DNA of 64,000 nt from Candidatus Paraprevotella stercoravium (GTDB lineage: Bacteria > Bacteroidota > Bacteroidia > Bacteroidales > Bacteroidaceae): contig CALUIU010000008.1 of NCBI GenBank assembly GCA_944320795.1, positions 18,320-82,319 of the forward strand, given 5' to 3'. A program made the translations under genes and the position numbers. Below the pieces are notes generated by a model that saw nothing but the letters and a program-made list of their open reading frames with translations, searched no databases and was not told the origin of the DNA. Shown in pieces: positions 34,242 to 44,297 of this stretch; position 1 is the stretch's first letter; each line of letters opens with the position of its first letter.

Positions 34242-35201
34242 ATGAGTTATTTATTATTGATCATAGGTATTGTGTTGGTACTTTGGGGTGCTGACAAATT
34301 GACAGATGGAGCCACAGCTTTAGCTCGTCGTTTTCATGTGCCCGATTTGGTGATTGGCTTGACTGTTGTCGCTTTTGGAACTTCTTTACCGGAGTTTGTG
34401 ACCAGTTTCACAGCTGTGTTGCATCAATATGAAGCCATTTCAATGGGTAATATTGTTGGAAGTAATATTTTCAACACTTTGCTGATTGTCGGTGCATCGG
34501 CATTGACTTATCCGATCTGGGTTAGTCGCAGTTCGCTTTCTAAGGATATTCCTTTTGCCTTGCTGGCTTCTTTGGCTTTGTTTGTTCTTTGTCAGGATAC
34601 TGTTTTTTCAGGGGCTGACAGCCAGACGATTACAATGGGGGATGGACTTATATTATTATTGTTCTTTGCAATATTCATGTATTATACTTTCTCTATAGCC
34701 CGGTCATCAGATATGGTATCAGATGAAGCAGATACTTCTGTTCCGACATACGGCATATGGCGTATAGTTTTATACATTGTGTTCGGGTTGGCTGGTTTGA
34801 TTTTCGGAGGCAATTTCTTCGTAGAGTCAGCATCCGATTTGGCTCGCACATGGGGGGTAAGTGAACATATTATCGGCTTGACTATTGTGGCGGGCGGAAC
34901 ATCTCTTCCGGAGTTGGCAACTTCTATTGTAGCTGCACGTAAAGGTAATTCGGCTATAGCTATAGGTAATGTAATAGGCAGTAATATCTTTAATATATTC
35001 TTTGTTGTCGGTTTTTGCGCTTTGGTATCACCGATATCGGCAGAGAGTATAACGAGTTTCGATTTGTTTTTGCTTATCGGTAGTATTCTTTTACTGTGGG
35101 TTTTTGCTTTTACCAGTCGGAAGATATCACGTCTTGAAGGAGGAGCCTTAATGTTGTTATATGTACTTTATCTATTGAATAGTATTATGGATTTAATGTA
35201 A
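34242..35201 (+). CDS. Calcium/sodium antiporter (CaCA family, YrbG-like)
   Basis: 319 residues, about ten helices. The two internal alpha repeats are clear: VVAFGTSLPEFVTS with NIVGSNIFNTLLIVG in the first half, and VAGGTSLPELATS with NVIGSNIFNIFFVVG in the second. The acidic residues in the TSLPE motifs bind Ca2+. It exports calcium in exchange for sodium at the inner membrane. It ends at the terminator 35243-35291. Confidence 0.9.
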   Translation: MSYLLLIIGIVLVLWGADKLTDGATALARRFHVPDLVIGLTVVAFGTSLPEFVTSFTAVLHQYEAISMGNIVGSNIFNTLLIVGASALTYPIWVSRSSLSKDIPFALLASLALFVLCQDTVFSGADSQTITMGDGLILLLFFAIFMYYTFSIARSSDMVSDEADTSVPTYGIWRIVLYIVFGLAGLIFGGNFFVESASDLARTWGVSEHIIGLTIVAGGTSLPELATSIVAARKGNSAIAIGNVIGSNIFNIFFVVGFCALVSPISAESITSFDLFLLIGSILLLWVFAFTSRKISRLEGGALMLLYVLYLLNSIMDLM

Positions 35202-35242
35202 GAGGTAAATTCTTGGAGATTTCATAAAGAATAAATACTAAA

Positions 35243-35291
35243 AAGAACCGTGTTTTGTAACTTCTTGGAAATATTACAGAACACGGTTCTT
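35243..35291. terminator. Bidirectional terminator after the antiporter
   Basis: 18-bp stem with one G-T pair, 35243-35260 with 35274-35291, core AAGAACCGTGTT, 13-nt loop. Serves the convergent gene ending at 35307 too. Confidence 0.85.
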
Positions 35292-35306
35292 ATTTTAATG
35301 CTAGGT

Positions 35307-35729
35307 TTATTTATTCAATTTGAATATTAACTTTTTGGGGATCTTGACCAACTTCCGTCCTTCAACTTTTTTAATACAGACGCCGTCAACCTGCTCAAAA
35401 ATATACTGATCATCATTTTTTGTGAGTTTGACTTCTTGAGTCTCTGACCCCTGGTCGTTGGACAGACGAATCAGGGCTGTAGTCGCATTGACAATTTTGG
35501 CAGAAGTGATGCTCCAAATGCCATAAACATTTCCGTTAAGATAGCCGTGCATTGGACCAAACATCTCCATACCCGGAACATTGATGCTTTCTTCATACAA
35601 ATCAATTGTAAGATGGAGATTCTCTTCTTTGCACGACAGGCTTCCTTTGAAAGCTTGTTGTGCCATGGTAGCTATGCTAAAAACACATAAAACCAAAAAC
35701 ATTAAATTTCTTTTCATAGACTTTTTCAT
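35307..35729 (-). CDS. Small secreted protein of unknown function
   Basis: 140 residues from the ATG at 35729. The ATG at 35753 would lie on the -7 box (35751-35758), so it is excluded; 35717 is a further option. The signal peptide ends near SIATMAQ. The mature part is beta-rich (FKGSLSCKEENLHLTIDLYEE) and ends with basic residues. No family recognised. Confidence 0.7.
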   Translation of the reverse strand: MKKSMKRNLMFLVLCVFSIATMAQQAFKGSLSCKEENLHLTIDLYEESINVPGMEMFGPMHGYLNGNVYGIWSITSAKIVNATTALIRLSNDQGSETQEVKLTKNDDQYIFEQVDGVCIKKVEGRKLVKIPKKLIFKLNK

Positions 35730-35750
35730 TTTAATATTCGGTAATCTCTG

Positions 35751-35758
35751 CAAAGATA
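35751..35758 (-). promoter_or_regulatory. -7 box for the small secreted protein
   Basis: Minus-strand TATCTTTG, exact match, start near 35745. It decides the start codon of the gene downstream (35729). Confidence 0.55.
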
Positions 35759-35897
35759 ATACTTTAATCAGAAAAACATCCTGCTTTTGTTATATTCTTG
35801 AGATCGTAGAATTATTTCATCTCCCTGAATATCATTTTATTTTTTGTTTTTTAAAGAAAATACGAAGAGTATTTATAAAAAAATAGAGTAAAAGAAT

Positions 35898-35926
35898 TTT
35901 GCTTTCATCTTTTTTATGTATATTTG
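35898..35926 (+). promoter_or_regulatory. Promoter for the glycogen operon
   Basis: TTTG (35898-35901), 17 nt, TATATTTG (35919-35926, exact). It overlaps the ATG at 35916, so the next ATG at 35949 is the likely start of glycogen synthase. Confidence 0.6.
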
Positions 35927-35948
35927 CAACGAACTACAAATGTTAATA

Positions 35949-37598
35949 ATGAATAAAGACACATTGTTTATTTTCGAATCGAGTTGGGAAGTATGCAATA
36001 AAGTGGGAGGTATTTATACCGTTCTTTCTACTCGAGCCAAGACCTTACAGGATAGTATGAAAGATCGGGTCATTTTTATCGGACCTGATGTTTGGAAAAC
36101 CACCAAGAATCCACTATTCCGCGAAGACAAGAAATTGTTGTCGGGATGGAAGGTTGAGGCCGAAAAACAAGGACTTGTTATTCGTGTTGGCCGATGGAAT
36201 GTTCCCGGTAATCCGATAGCCGTATTGGTAGATTTCGCTTCATATTATGAAAAAAAGAATGAAATCTATGCAAGAATGTGGGAGGATTATCAGGTTGATT
36301 CTCTTCATGCATATGGAGATTATGATGAAGCTTCTATGTTTTCTTATGCCGCTGGATTGGTTGTAGAAAGCATTTATAATTACATGCTTCGGGACAAATA
36401 CGAAGTAATTTATCAAGCTCATGAATGGATGACCGGTTTAGGGGCTTTGTATGTGCGCAAGCATCTTCCTCAGATTGCTACAATATTTACAACTCATGCA
36501 ACCAGTATCGGTCGCTCTATTGCTGGAAATAATAAGCCGCTTTATGATTATCTCACGGCTTATAACGGGAATCAGATGGCAGCCGAGTTGAATATGCAGT
36601 CTAAGCATTCCATTGAGCGGCAGACAGCACATTTTGTGGATTGTTTTACTACAGTGAGTCAGGTAACGGCACGCGAATGTGAAGTCCTTCTGGAACGTCC
36701 GGCAGATGTGATTCTAATGAATGGTTTTGAAAGCGATTTTGTACCTAAGGGAGCACAATTTACGGCTGCTCGTCGCAAGGCACGTGCCAAAATATTCCAG
36801 GTTGCCGAATCACTTACCGGCAACAAGTTTGCCGAGAATACTCTGGTGGTCACTACCAGTGGTCGTTATGAATTCAAAAATAAGGGTATTGATGTATTCC
36901 TTAATACACTGAAGCTGCTGAATGAACGTGATGATCTTTCACGTCCGGTTTTGGCGCTTGTAGAGGTTCCTGCATGGTGTGCCGGTCCGCGAGAGGATTT
37001 GGTTGCTCGCTTGCAAGGGAATACAGCAGAAGGAGCTCTGTCTAATCCGGTGATTACACATCGTTTACATAATGAGCCAGATGACGCAGTTTTGAATACT
37101 CTGAATTATTATCAGTTAAATAATAGTCCATCTAATCGGGTGCAAGTAATTTTCGTGCCATGCTATCTGGATGGTGCCGATGGCATCTTTAATATGAGCT
37201 ATTATGATTTGCTTATTGGTAATGATTTATGTGTGTATCCTTCTTATTATGAACCTTGGGGCTACACTCCACTGGAAAGTGTCGCTTTTCATATACCTTG
37301 TGTTACGACAAACCTTTCCGGTTTTGGTATGTGGGTCAATGATGTTTTGGGCCATGACGGAACTCTTGGAGATGGAGTTGCGGTAATTAAGCGTACGGAT
37401 TATAATTTCCAGGAAGTGGCTACAAATATTTCTAATGAGATTGCTGCATTTGCCGCGCTTCCAGATGCCGAAGTGCGAAAAATCCGGAAAAAAGCTGAGC
37501 GTATTGCGTCAAAGGCCTTATGGAAAAATTTTATCAAGTACTATTACCAGGCCTATGATTTTGCACTCGCGCATGCCACAATGAGAAACAAAAAATAA
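35949..37598 (+). CDS. Glycogen synthase, GT3 (eukaryote-like) family
   Basis: 549 residues from the ATG at 35949, chosen because an upstream ATG lies inside the promoter. Opens FIFESSWEVCNKVGGIYTVL, the sugar-nucleotide-binding N-terminus, with QAHEWMTGLGALYVRK, FTTHATSIGRSIAG and the acid/base E-X7-E motif in YYEPWGYTPLES. These fit the glycogen synthase family otherwise typical of fungi and animals, which is standard in Bacteroides. It extends alpha-1,4-glucan from a nucleotide sugar. The next gene, 30 nt on, is a glucan phosphorylase. Confidence 0.85.
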   Translation: MNKDTLFIFESSWEVCNKVGGIYTVLSTRAKTLQDSMKDRVIFIGPDVWKTTKNPLFREDKKLLSGWKVEAEKQGLVIRVGRWNVPGNPIAVLVDFASYYEKKNEIYARMWEDYQVDSLHAYGDYDEASMFSYAAGLVVESIYNYMLRDKYEVIYQAHEWMTGLGALYVRKHLPQIATIFTTHATSIGRSIAGNNKPLYDYLTAYNGNQMAAELNMQSKHSIERQTAHFVDCFTTVSQVTARECEVLLERPADVILMNGFESDFVPKGAQFTAARRKARAKIFQVAESLTGNKFAENTLVVTTSGRYEFKNKGIDVFLNTLKLLNERDDLSRPVLALVEVPAWCAGPREDLVARLQGNTAEGALSNPVITHRLHNEPDDAVLNTLNYYQLNNSPSNRVQVIFVPCYLDGADGIFNMSYYDLLIGNDLCVYPSYYEPWGYTPLESVAFHIPCVTTNLSGFGMWVNDVLGHDGTLGDGVAVIKRTDYNFQEVATNISNEIAAFAALPDAEVRKIRKKAERIASKALWKNFIKYYYQAYDFALAHATMRNKK

Positions 37599-37628
37599 AA
37601 TAATTAACTGAATCTAATTTTAGCAATT

Positions 37629-40193
37629 ATGAAAATTAAAGCAAGTAATTCAAATGGAATCAGCTGGAAAGAAGTGAACGTGAAGTCACGTATTCCTAAT
37701 GAATTGAGCAAATTGGCTGAATTGTCCCGCAATATCTGGTGGGCATGGAACCATGAGGCACGTGAACTTTTCCGCTCTTTGGATGAAGATTTGTTTGAGG
37801 AAGTAGGACAGAACCCGGTATTGCTTCTGGAGCGTCTTAGCTACGAGCGTCTGGAAGAATTGTCTCAGGATCAGATGATTCTGGCTCGTATGGATGCCGT
37901 GTATAAGATGTTCCGCGCATATATGGATGTTGAGCCAAATCATAAGAGAGCTTCTGTAGCTTACTTCTGTATGGAGTATGGTTTGAACCACGTGCTGAAG
38001 ATTTATTCTGGTGGTTTGGGCGTGCTGGCTGGTGACTATTTGAAAGAAGCTTCAGATAGCAATGTAGACATGTGTGCAGTAGGTTTCCTGTATCGTTATG
38101 GTTACTTCACTCAGACTTTGTCTATGGACGGACAGCAGATTGCCAACTATGAGGCTCAGAACTTCGGAAGTCTTCCAATAGAGCGCCAGCTGGATGCCGA
38201 TGGCAATCCTATGGTAGTAGACGTACCTTATTTGAATTACTTCGTTCATGCATATGTATGGCGTGTCAATGTAGGTCGTATCAAGTTGTATCTGTTGGAT
38301 ACAGATAACGAGATGAACTCTGAGTTCGACCGCAGAATTACGCACGCTCTGTATGGCGGTGACTGGGAAAACCGTTTGAAGCAGGAGATCCTGTTGGGTA
38401 TTGGTGGTGTGCTTACCTTGAAGAAACTGGGTATCAAGAAAGATATCTATCACTGTAACGAAGGACATGCCGCTCTGTGCAACGTACAGCGTCTGTTGGA
38501 TTACGTTCAGTCTGGTCTTACCTTCAATCAGGCATTGGAGCTGGTTCGTGCTTCTTCTCTTTATACCGTACACACTCCGGTTCCTGCCGGTCATGACTAT
38601 TTTGACGAAGGTCTGTTCGGAAAATACATGGGCGGTTATCCGGCAATGTTGGGTATCACTTGGGATGAGTTTATCGGTATGGGCCGTCAGAATCCGGACG
38701 ATCATTCTGAGCGCTTCTGTATGTCAACCTTCGCTTGCAATACCTGTCAGGAGGTTAACGGTGTGAGCTGGTTGCACGGAAAGGTTTCTCGCGAGATGTT
38801 CTCTGACATCTGGAAAGGTTATTTCCCGGAAGAAAGTCATGTAGGTTATGTAACCAATGGTGTTCACTTCCCGACATGGGCTGCTACAGAGTGGAAAGAG
38901 TTCTACATCAAGCATTTTGACAAGAATTTCATGAGCGACCAAAGTAATCAGAGCATCTGGGAAGGCATCTATAATGTACCTGATGAGTTGGTATGGAACA
39001 CTCGTGTGAAGCTGAAGAACAAGCTGATCGATTACATCCGTGAGCAGTTCCGTGGCAGCTGGTTGAAGAACCAGGGTGATCCATCACGCGTGGTTTCTTT
39101 GATGGACAAGATCAATCCGAACGCTCTGTTGATCGGTTTCGGTCGTCGTTTTGCTACTTACAAGCGTGCTCACCTGTTGTTCACCGATCTGGATCGTTTG
39201 GCTAAGATCGTAAACAACCCGAATTATCCGGTACAGTTCCTTTACACCGGTAAGGCACATCCTGCAGACGGTGCCGGTCAGGGTCTGATCAAGAAGATTT
39301 ATGAGATTTCTCAGCGTCCGGAGTTCCTGGGTAAGATCATCTTCCTGGAGAACTACGACATGCAGCTGGCCCGTCGTCTGGTGAGCGGTGTGGATATTTG
39401 GTTGAATACTCCGACCCGTCCGCTCGAGGCATCCGGTACCTCTGGTGAGAAGGCTTTGATGAACGGTGTGCTCAACCTGTCAGTACTCGACGGTTGGTGG
39501 CTCGAAGGCTATCGCGAAGGTGCCGGCTGGGCATTGACCGAGAAGCGTACTTACGAGAATCAGGCTCATCAGGATCAGCTTGATGCTGCTACCATCTACA
39601 GCTTGCTGGAGAATGAAATCCTGCCGTTGTACTATGCACGCAACAAGAAGGGCTATTCTGAAGGTTGGGTAAGAACCATCAAGAATTCTATCGCTCAGAT
39701 TGCTCCTCACTACACCATGAAGCGTCAGTTGGACGATTACTATACTAAGTTCTACGATCCACAGGCTGCCCGCTTCAAGACTCTGGCTGCCAACGACAAT
39801 GCCAAGGCTAAGGAAATCGCAGCTTGGAAAGAGCAGGTTGCTGCTTGCTGGGACAACATCAATGTAGTTTCTTTCGAGAAGAACGAGCCATTGACTTCTG
39901 GTGCTCTGGAAACCGGTAAGGACTATGAAGTGAAGATCACGATTGACGAGCAGGGATTGGATGATGCAATCGGTATTGAGATTGTCACTCTGATGACCGA
40001 TAAGGACTGCAAGGATCACATCTATTCAGTAACTCCGCTTGAAATGGTAAAGAAGGAAGGCAACTTGTATACATTTGCCGGAACTTATACTTTGAACAAT
40101 TCCGGAAGCTTCAAGGCTGCTTGTCGTATGTATCCTAAGAACGACGCTCTGCCACACAGAGAAGACTTCTGCTATGTGAAGTGGTTTGTTTAA
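37629..40193 (+). CDS. glgP: Alpha-glucan phosphorylase
   Basis: 854 residues. It releases glucose-1-phosphate from glycogen or maltodextrin. An N-terminal glucosyltransferase-like extension ([15 protein letters not shown]) is followed by [28 protein letters not shown]. The PLP lysine lies in [18 protein letters not shown], the short form motif of this subfamily. [15 protein letters not shown] and NEGHAAL are also present. The C-terminal 100 residues form a beta module. Codon use is very optimised. It follows glycogen synthase, giving a synthesis/breakdown pair. No branching enzyme is in this window. Confidence 0.92.
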   Translation: MKIKASNSNGISWKEVNVKSRIPNELSKLAELSRNIWWAWNHEARELFRSLDEDLFEEVGQNPVLLLERLSYERLEELSQDQMILARMDAVYKMFRAYMDVEPNHKRASVAYFCMEYGLNHVLKIYSGGLGVLAGDYLKEASDSNVDMCAVGFLYRYGYFTQTLSMDGQQIANYEAQNFGSLPIERQLDADGNPMVVDVPYLNYFVHAYVWRVNVGRIKLYLLDTDNEMNSEFDRRITHALYGGDWENRLKQEILLGIGGVLTLKKLGIKKDIYHCNEGHAALCNVQRLLDYVQSGLTFNQALELVRASSLYTVHTPVPAGHDYFDEGLFGKYMGGYPAMLGITWDEFIGMGRQNPDDHSERFCMSTFACNTCQEVNGVSWLHGKVSREMFSDIWKGYFPEESHVGYVTNGVHFPTWAATEWKEFYIKHFDKNFMSDQSNQSIWEGIYNVPDELVWNTRVKLKNKLIDYIREQFRGSWLKNQGDPSRVVSLMDKINPNALLIGFGRRFATYKRAHLLFTDLDRLAKIVNNPNYPVQFLYTGKAHPADGAGQGLIKKIYEISQRPEFLGKIIFLENYDMQLARRLVSGVDIWLNTPTRPLEASGTSGEKALMNGVLNLSVLDGWWLEGYREGAGWALTEKRTYENQAHQDQLDAATIYSLLENEILPLYYARNKKGYSEGWVRTIKNSIAQIAPHYTMKRQLDDYYTKFYDPQAARFKTLAANDNAKAKEIAAWKEQVAACWDNINVVSFEKNEPLTSGALETGKDYEVKITIDEQGLDDAIGIEIVTLMTDKDCKDHIYSVTPLEMVKKEGNLYTFAGTYTLNNSGSFKAACRMYPKNDALPHREDFCYVKWFV

Positions 40194-40214
40194 TATCTAA
40201 GATTTCCAATAAAG

Positions 40215-40241
40215 AAAGCTCGATCCATAGGGTCGGGCTTT
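40215..40241 (+). terminator. glgP terminator
   Basis: 12-bp stem with two G-T pairs (40215-40226 with 40230-40241) around ATA, followed by T8. Confidence 0.82.
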
Positions 40242-40289
40242 TTTTTACGCTTAAAAGTGAGGCCTGTTTTTGTAAGATGGTGAAAATAA

Positions 40290-40330
40290 AAAATCTCCCA
40301 AAACTGATACTATCAGTTTTGGGAGATTTT
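40290..40330 (-). terminator. EamA transporter gene terminator, 20-bp palindrome
   Basis: Perfect arms 40290-40309 and 40311-40330 with one base between. On the minus strand it precedes a T-tract, 42 nt after the EamA gene stop. Confidence 0.85.
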
Positions 40331-40372
40331 GGTATCTTTTGGATATTGTCTACTATTGACAAGTCTGACTGT

Positions 40373-41290
40373 TCAGGAATGTCTTGGACGGATAAACTTG
40401 ACGACAGACGACAATGTATTTTGTATCGGTTTGCCGAGGATAATCAGTGTGACGGCTACCAGAATCATCGCTATGCCCAGTCCCTGTTGCCAGGTGAATG
40501 CTTCACCGAAGACAAAAGCACCGATACATACTGCTGTAACCGGTTCAAGAGCTCCTAATACAGAAGTTAATGTACCGCCGATATGGTGTACCGCCAATAG
40601 CAGGGTGATATTGGAGATTACGGTGGGGAGTACGGCCAGTAGTACCAGGTTCACCCCCGACATGATATCTGGGATTGGTTGGAGTGTCTGCGTCACGGAT
40701 ACTTTTCCGACGAAAAGCAGGGTGGTAAAGACAAACACGTAGAAAGCCAGTTTGCGGTTGTGCATGGTGCGTAGGTGTGATTTGTTCACCGTTGTGATAT
40801 AGGCTGCATAACCTAAAGCTGATAATAACACGATGCCAACTCCCAAGAAACTGAACTTATGTTCTTCGCCTCCTATCGATAGATGTGCTACTCCATAAAC
40901 AGCCAGAATGATGGCCAGCCAGGTAACCCATGAAGCCTTCTCACGGAAAAGGATAAGCATGAGCAGGGTTACAAATACCGGATAGGTGAAGTGCAGGGTC
41001 GTAGCCACACCGGCTCCCATAAAGTCATAGCCCCAGAACAGGAACTGTGCCGAGCACATATAATATGCCGAAAGAATGATCAGTAACGGCAGGTCTTTCC
41101 ATTTGATGGCAAACGACTCCTTTTTCACCTTCATCATGATGCCCAATGCTATGGTTGCAAACAGAAAACGGTAGAATAAGATTGAATCGAGCGTCATACC
41201 CTGTTTCATCAGGGGCAGGGTAAAGAGAGGAATCAGACCGAAGGTCACCGAAGTTATAATTCCATAAATCAAACCTTTTATACTGTTCAT
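40373..41290 (-). CDS. EamA/DMT-family transporter
   Basis: 305 residues, about ten hydrophobic helices in two EamA repeats (GLIYGIITSVTFGLIPLFTLP; LGALEPVTAVCIGAFVFGEAFTW). This is a drug/metabolite superfamily permease of the inner membrane; the substrate cannot be told from sequence. It begins 66 nt after the TlpA-like lipoprotein gene and may be cotranscribed with it. Confidence 0.88.
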   Translation of the reverse strand: MNSIKGLIYGIITSVTFGLIPLFTLPLMKQGMTLDSILFYRFLFATIALGIMMKVKKESFAIKWKDLPLLIILSAYYMCSAQFLFWGYDFMGAGVATTLHFTYPVFVTLLMLILFREKASWVTWLAIILAVYGVAHLSIGGEEHKFSFLGVGIVLLSALGYAAYITTVNKSHLRTMHNRKLAFYVFVFTTLLFVGKVSVTQTLQPIPDIMSGVNLVLLAVLPTVISNITLLLAVHHIGGTLTSVLGALEPVTAVCIGAFVFGEAFTWQQGLGIAMILVAVTLIILGKPIQNTLSSVVKFIRPRHS

Positions 41291-41356
41291 GACAGAATGT
41301 AGTTTTTATGAATTAAGTGATTTACAAAAAATGAGAATATTGTGTGCTTATTCGCT

Positions 41357-42472
41357 CTATTTCTTGGAAAGGGTTGCTTCGATGAAATCTTCCAGCTGTT
41401 CAGCGCGAAGTCCTTTGGCCAGAATGGTGCCTTCTTGCGACAGGACAATTGTGAATGGGATTCCATCTACACTGTAAAGCTTTGCTCCGTTGTTATGCTG
41501 CCACTCTTTCAGTTCAGAACCTTGCGGCCAAGCCAGTCCCTTATCGGCAATGGCTTTTTTCCAGGCTTTTTCATCAGTATCGAGCGATACACCGATAAAT
41601 TCTACCCCCAAAGCATGGACTTTCTGATAAAGACGTACCATTTCCGGAGCCTCGGCCATGCAAGGGCCGCACCAGCTTGCCCAGAAGTCAAGTACGGTAA
41701 TTTTGTTCTTGCTTACAATATCACTGATTTTAATAGGGTTGCCTTCGGGAGTACGCATTTCGAAATCTGTATACGGCTGTCCCACTGCGTTCTTTTTCAA
41801 CTGTTCGATAGTGGCCGAGATGCTTTTTATGGCTGGATTGTTGCGGGTTTTCTCCGGCAGTGAGGCTATCAGTTGCTCCATTTCTTCGGGTGCAAACAGG
41901 TTGGCATTGGTGAGAGTCAGGAACAGACCTACCTGATTGTCGGCATTCTCCGTAATCTGTTTCTGGAGATATGCTTTGACTTCCTGCTGTAAGGCTTCGC
42001 TTTTTCGTGCCAGTTCTGCTTGATCTTCCGCCTGCGCTAATTCCTTTGGCATATCTCCAAATCCTCCTAATTCAGAGAATCGTTTGCTGAAGCCATCCAG
42101 CGAGTCGCTGATTTGCTGATACAGGTCATTTAGCGGAGTACCACCGATAACACTTTTTTCGTCGTCAGCGTTCAGGGTGATCTTTCCTGGTTCGGAAAAG
42201 AAGAATCCTTGGAAGTAGGAACCGTTATTGTTGCGGATCCAATAACTGAGTATTTCGCAGGAATCAGCTTTTCCGGTCATGGAAAATACATTGTTTTTGA
42301 CAATAAGTGTGTCGTACATTTCCCATTCCGCATTGGTAAAACGGTTGATGAACACAGAATCTCCGTTCTGCATTCCTTCTATTTTGCCTGTAAAGGTAAA
42401 TTCATTGTTCTGGCAGGAAAATACCGGAATCAGTAAAGACAGCACCAGGCCTTTTAGAATTGCTTTTGTCAT
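41357..42472 (-). CDS. TlpA-like thioredoxin lipoprotein with DUF4369
   Basis: 371 residues. Lipobox PVFSC (Cys about 20). The N-terminal DUF4369 domain (FTFTGKIEGMQNGDSVFINR) is followed by a helical linker (about 120-220) and a thioredoxin fold with active site WASWCGPCMAEAP and cis-Pro in DGIPFTIVLS. It is a periplasmic disulfide oxidoreductase of the TlpA/ResA type, anchored by lipid. Such proteins are very numerous in Bacteroides and their partners are mostly unknown. Confidence 0.9.
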   Translation of the reverse strand: MTKAILKGLVLSLLIPVFSCQNNEFTFTGKIEGMQNGDSVFINRFTNAEWEMYDTLIVKNNVFSMTGKADSCEILSYWIRNNNGSYFQGFFFSEPGKITLNADDEKSVIGGTPLNDLYQQISDSLDGFSKRFSELGGFGDMPKELAQAEDQAELARKSEALQQEVKAYLQKQITENADNQVGLFLTLTNANLFAPEEMEQLIASLPEKTRNNPAIKSISATIEQLKKNAVGQPYTDFEMRTPEGNPIKISDIVSKNKITVLDFWASWCGPCMAEAPEMVRLYQKVHALGVEFIGVSLDTDEKAWKKAIADKGLAWPQGSELKEWQHNNGAKLYSVDGIPFTIVLSQEGTILAKGLRAEQLEDFIEATLSKK

Positions 42473-42490
42473 AATTGGTAATGAAATTAA

Positions 42491-42526
42491 AAAACTGCTT
42501 CTAAGATAAATCCTAAAAGCAGTTTT
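42491..42526 (-). terminator. prs terminator
   Basis: 10-bp stem AAAACTGCTT (42491-42500) with AAGCAGTTTT (42517-42526), 16-nt loop, T-tract on the minus strand after prs. Confidence 0.75.
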
Positions 42527-42550
42527 CGGTTTGTTTGTAATTAATGTCTA

Positions 42551-43489
42551 TTACACTAAGTATTGTGAACTGATAGACTCATTGGTTTCTACGCGACGGA
42601 TGGTTTCTGCGATCAGGTCAGCAATAGACAGCTGCTTTACCTTGTCGCAACGCTTTGAGTAAGGAATACTGTCTGTAAATACCATCTCGATCAGAGAGCT
42701 GTCCTGAACACGCTCAGAAGCCGGTCCTGACATGACACCGTGAGAAGCGATAGCTCTTACTGACTTGGCTCCGTTTTCTTTCATCAGGTCGGCAGCCTTG
42801 GTGATGGTACCGGCAGTATCTACCATGTCGTCAACAAGGATTACGTTGGCATCTTTTACATTACCGATAATCTGCATGCTGGCAACAACATTTGCCTTTT
42901 CGCGTTTCTTGTCACACAGAACCATCGGGCAGTTCAGGTATTTGGCATAAGTGCTGGCGCGCTTAGAACCGCCAACGTCTGGAGTGGCGATAACCAGATT
43001 CTCCAGATTCAATGACTGAATGTATGGTAACATGACACTTGAAGCGTAGAGATGATCAACCGGAACATTGAAGAATCCCTGCTCCTGGTCAGCATGCAGG
43101 TCCATGGTAATCAAACGGTTGATACCGGCTACGCTTAACATATCTGCTACCAGTTTGGCTGCGATGGAAACACGTGGCTTGTCCTTGCGGTCCTGACGTG
43201 CCCAGCCGAAATATGGAATAACGGCAATAATGCTTTTTGCAGATGCACGTTTGGCAGCATCGATCATCAGCAACAGTTCCATCAGGTTATCTGAGTTTGG
43301 GAAAGTTGACTGGATCAGGAATACATCGCGGCCACGGATTGATTCCTCATAAGAAACGGCAAATTCACCGTCAGCAAAATGAGTAATTTGCAGTTTTCCC
43401 AGTTCACAGCCCAAGCTTGCACAGATTTTCTCAGCCAAATATTTTGAATTGGTTCCTGAGAATACTTTAAATGGTCTTTTCTCGCTCAT
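42551..43489 (-). CDS. prs: Ribose-phosphate pyrophosphokinase (PRPP synthetase)
   Basis: 312 residues, standard class I length. Makes PRPP from ribose-5-phosphate and ATP for nucleotide, His and Trp synthesis. ATP site: YFGWARQDRKDKPRVS; metal site around DLHADQEQGFF; flexible loop VGGSKRAS; and the PRPP signature VILVDDMVDTAGT. It lies 36 nt after the ThiE-like gene on the same strand. Confidence 0.96.
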   Translation of the reverse strand: MSEKRPFKVFSGTNSKYLAEKICASLGCELGKLQITHFADGEFAVSYEESIRGRDVFLIQSTFPNSDNLMELLLMIDAAKRASAKSIIAVIPYFGWARQDRKDKPRVSIAAKLVADMLSVAGINRLITMDLHADQEQGFFNVPVDHLYASSVMLPYIQSLNLENLVIATPDVGGSKRASTYAKYLNCPMVLCDKKREKANVVASMQIIGNVKDANVILVDDMVDTAGTITKAADLMKENGAKSVRAIASHGVMSGPASERVQDSSLIEMVFTDSIPYSKRCDKVKQLSIADLIAETIRRVETNESISSQYLV

Positions 43490-43525
43490 CGTTTTTTAAA
43501 TATTTGTGGGTTACAATATTTGTTC

Positions 43526-44134
43526 TTAGTCAATGGCTTTTTTCAGCAATTTAAAATGATTCAACAAGTCTTTGAAGTCTTTATTGGAACGGATGTCAAA
43601 CCGGTTCCATAAATCACCTTTGATCACAACTCCTCCAAAACCATAGTCTTTTATCTGAGGAATGTTTTTCAGAGAGATGCCTCCAAGCGCCATAACTTTG
43701 TGGTCTATAATGCCGGCCTTGTGAGCGCTTTTCAGCTCCTCATTGCTGAAGGCTGCCGGATAGGAACTTTTGGAAATACTGTCGAAAACAGGACTTAAAA
43801 ATACATAGTCGAACTGTTTCTTTTCTTTGTTCACCTCATCTATACTGTGAAGTGATTTGCTCAGATGTCCTTTGTAACCGGCTGGGGGTTCCGGATGACG
43901 ACAATTCAGATGGATACCCATCAGATTGAATTCCTGTTTCAGATAAAAATGGTCATGAACAACGATTCGTTTGTGATATTCGTCGGGAAGCAGTGTCAAG
44001 AGTCTTTCTGAATAAGCCGAATCAGAGCCCGGCTTACGCAAATGAAGAACGTCTAACCCTTCCTCAAAAAGCGCGCTGATGATTTTATCTTCTTCTACGA
44101 AGAATTCTTCATTAGTCAGTAAAATCAGTTTCAT
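43526..44134 (-). CDS. TenI/ThiE-like protein (divergent)
   Basis: 202 residues with a thiamine-phosphate-synthase-like TIM barrel: LDVLHLRKPGSDSAYSERLL at the N-terminus, VFLSPVFDSISKSSYP, ALGGISLKNI and GGVVIKGDLW. The ThiE loop that reads DGVHLGxxD in the neighbour at 54957 is here MGIHLNCRH, with the Asp lost. The full set of ThiE substrate residues is therefore doubtful, and a TenI-like isomerase or unknown role is more likely. Its promoter box is at 44161-44168; prs follows. Confidence 0.75.
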   Translation of the reverse strand: MKLILLTNEEFFVEEDKIISALFEEGLDVLHLRKPGSDSAYSERLLTLLPDEYHKRIVVHDHFYLKQEFNLMGIHLNCRHPEPPAGYKGHLSKSLHSIDEVNKEKKQFDYVFLSPVFDSISKSSYPAAFSNEELKSAHKAGIIDHKVMALGGISLKNIPQIKDYGFGGVVIKGDLWNRFDIRSNKDFKDLLNHFKLLKKAID

Positions 44135-44160
44135 AAGGACTTTAACACTTATTTTTGCTG

Positions 44161-44168
44161 CAAAGGTA
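44161..44168 (-). promoter_or_regulatory. -7 box for the ThiE-like gene and prs
   Basis: Minus-strand TACCTTTG, exact match, 26 nt upstream of the ATG at 44134. Confidence 0.5.
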
Positions 44169-44252
44169 AGAAAAAACTATTAGTCGGCATAGTGTTTCAA
44201 TTATTTTTCGTTTTATTTTTCAATGCTGTGGCATTCTTAGGATAATAATGTC

Positions 44253-44260
44253 TAACTTTG
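44253..44260 (+). promoter_or_regulatory. -7 box for the tricorn-like protease
   Basis: TAACTTTG, exact match, 37 nt upstream of the ATG at 44298. -33 element not clear. Confidence 0.5.
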
Positions 44261-44297
44261 CCTTTATTAATTATGGTTTAATTCATCTGTTTACTTT

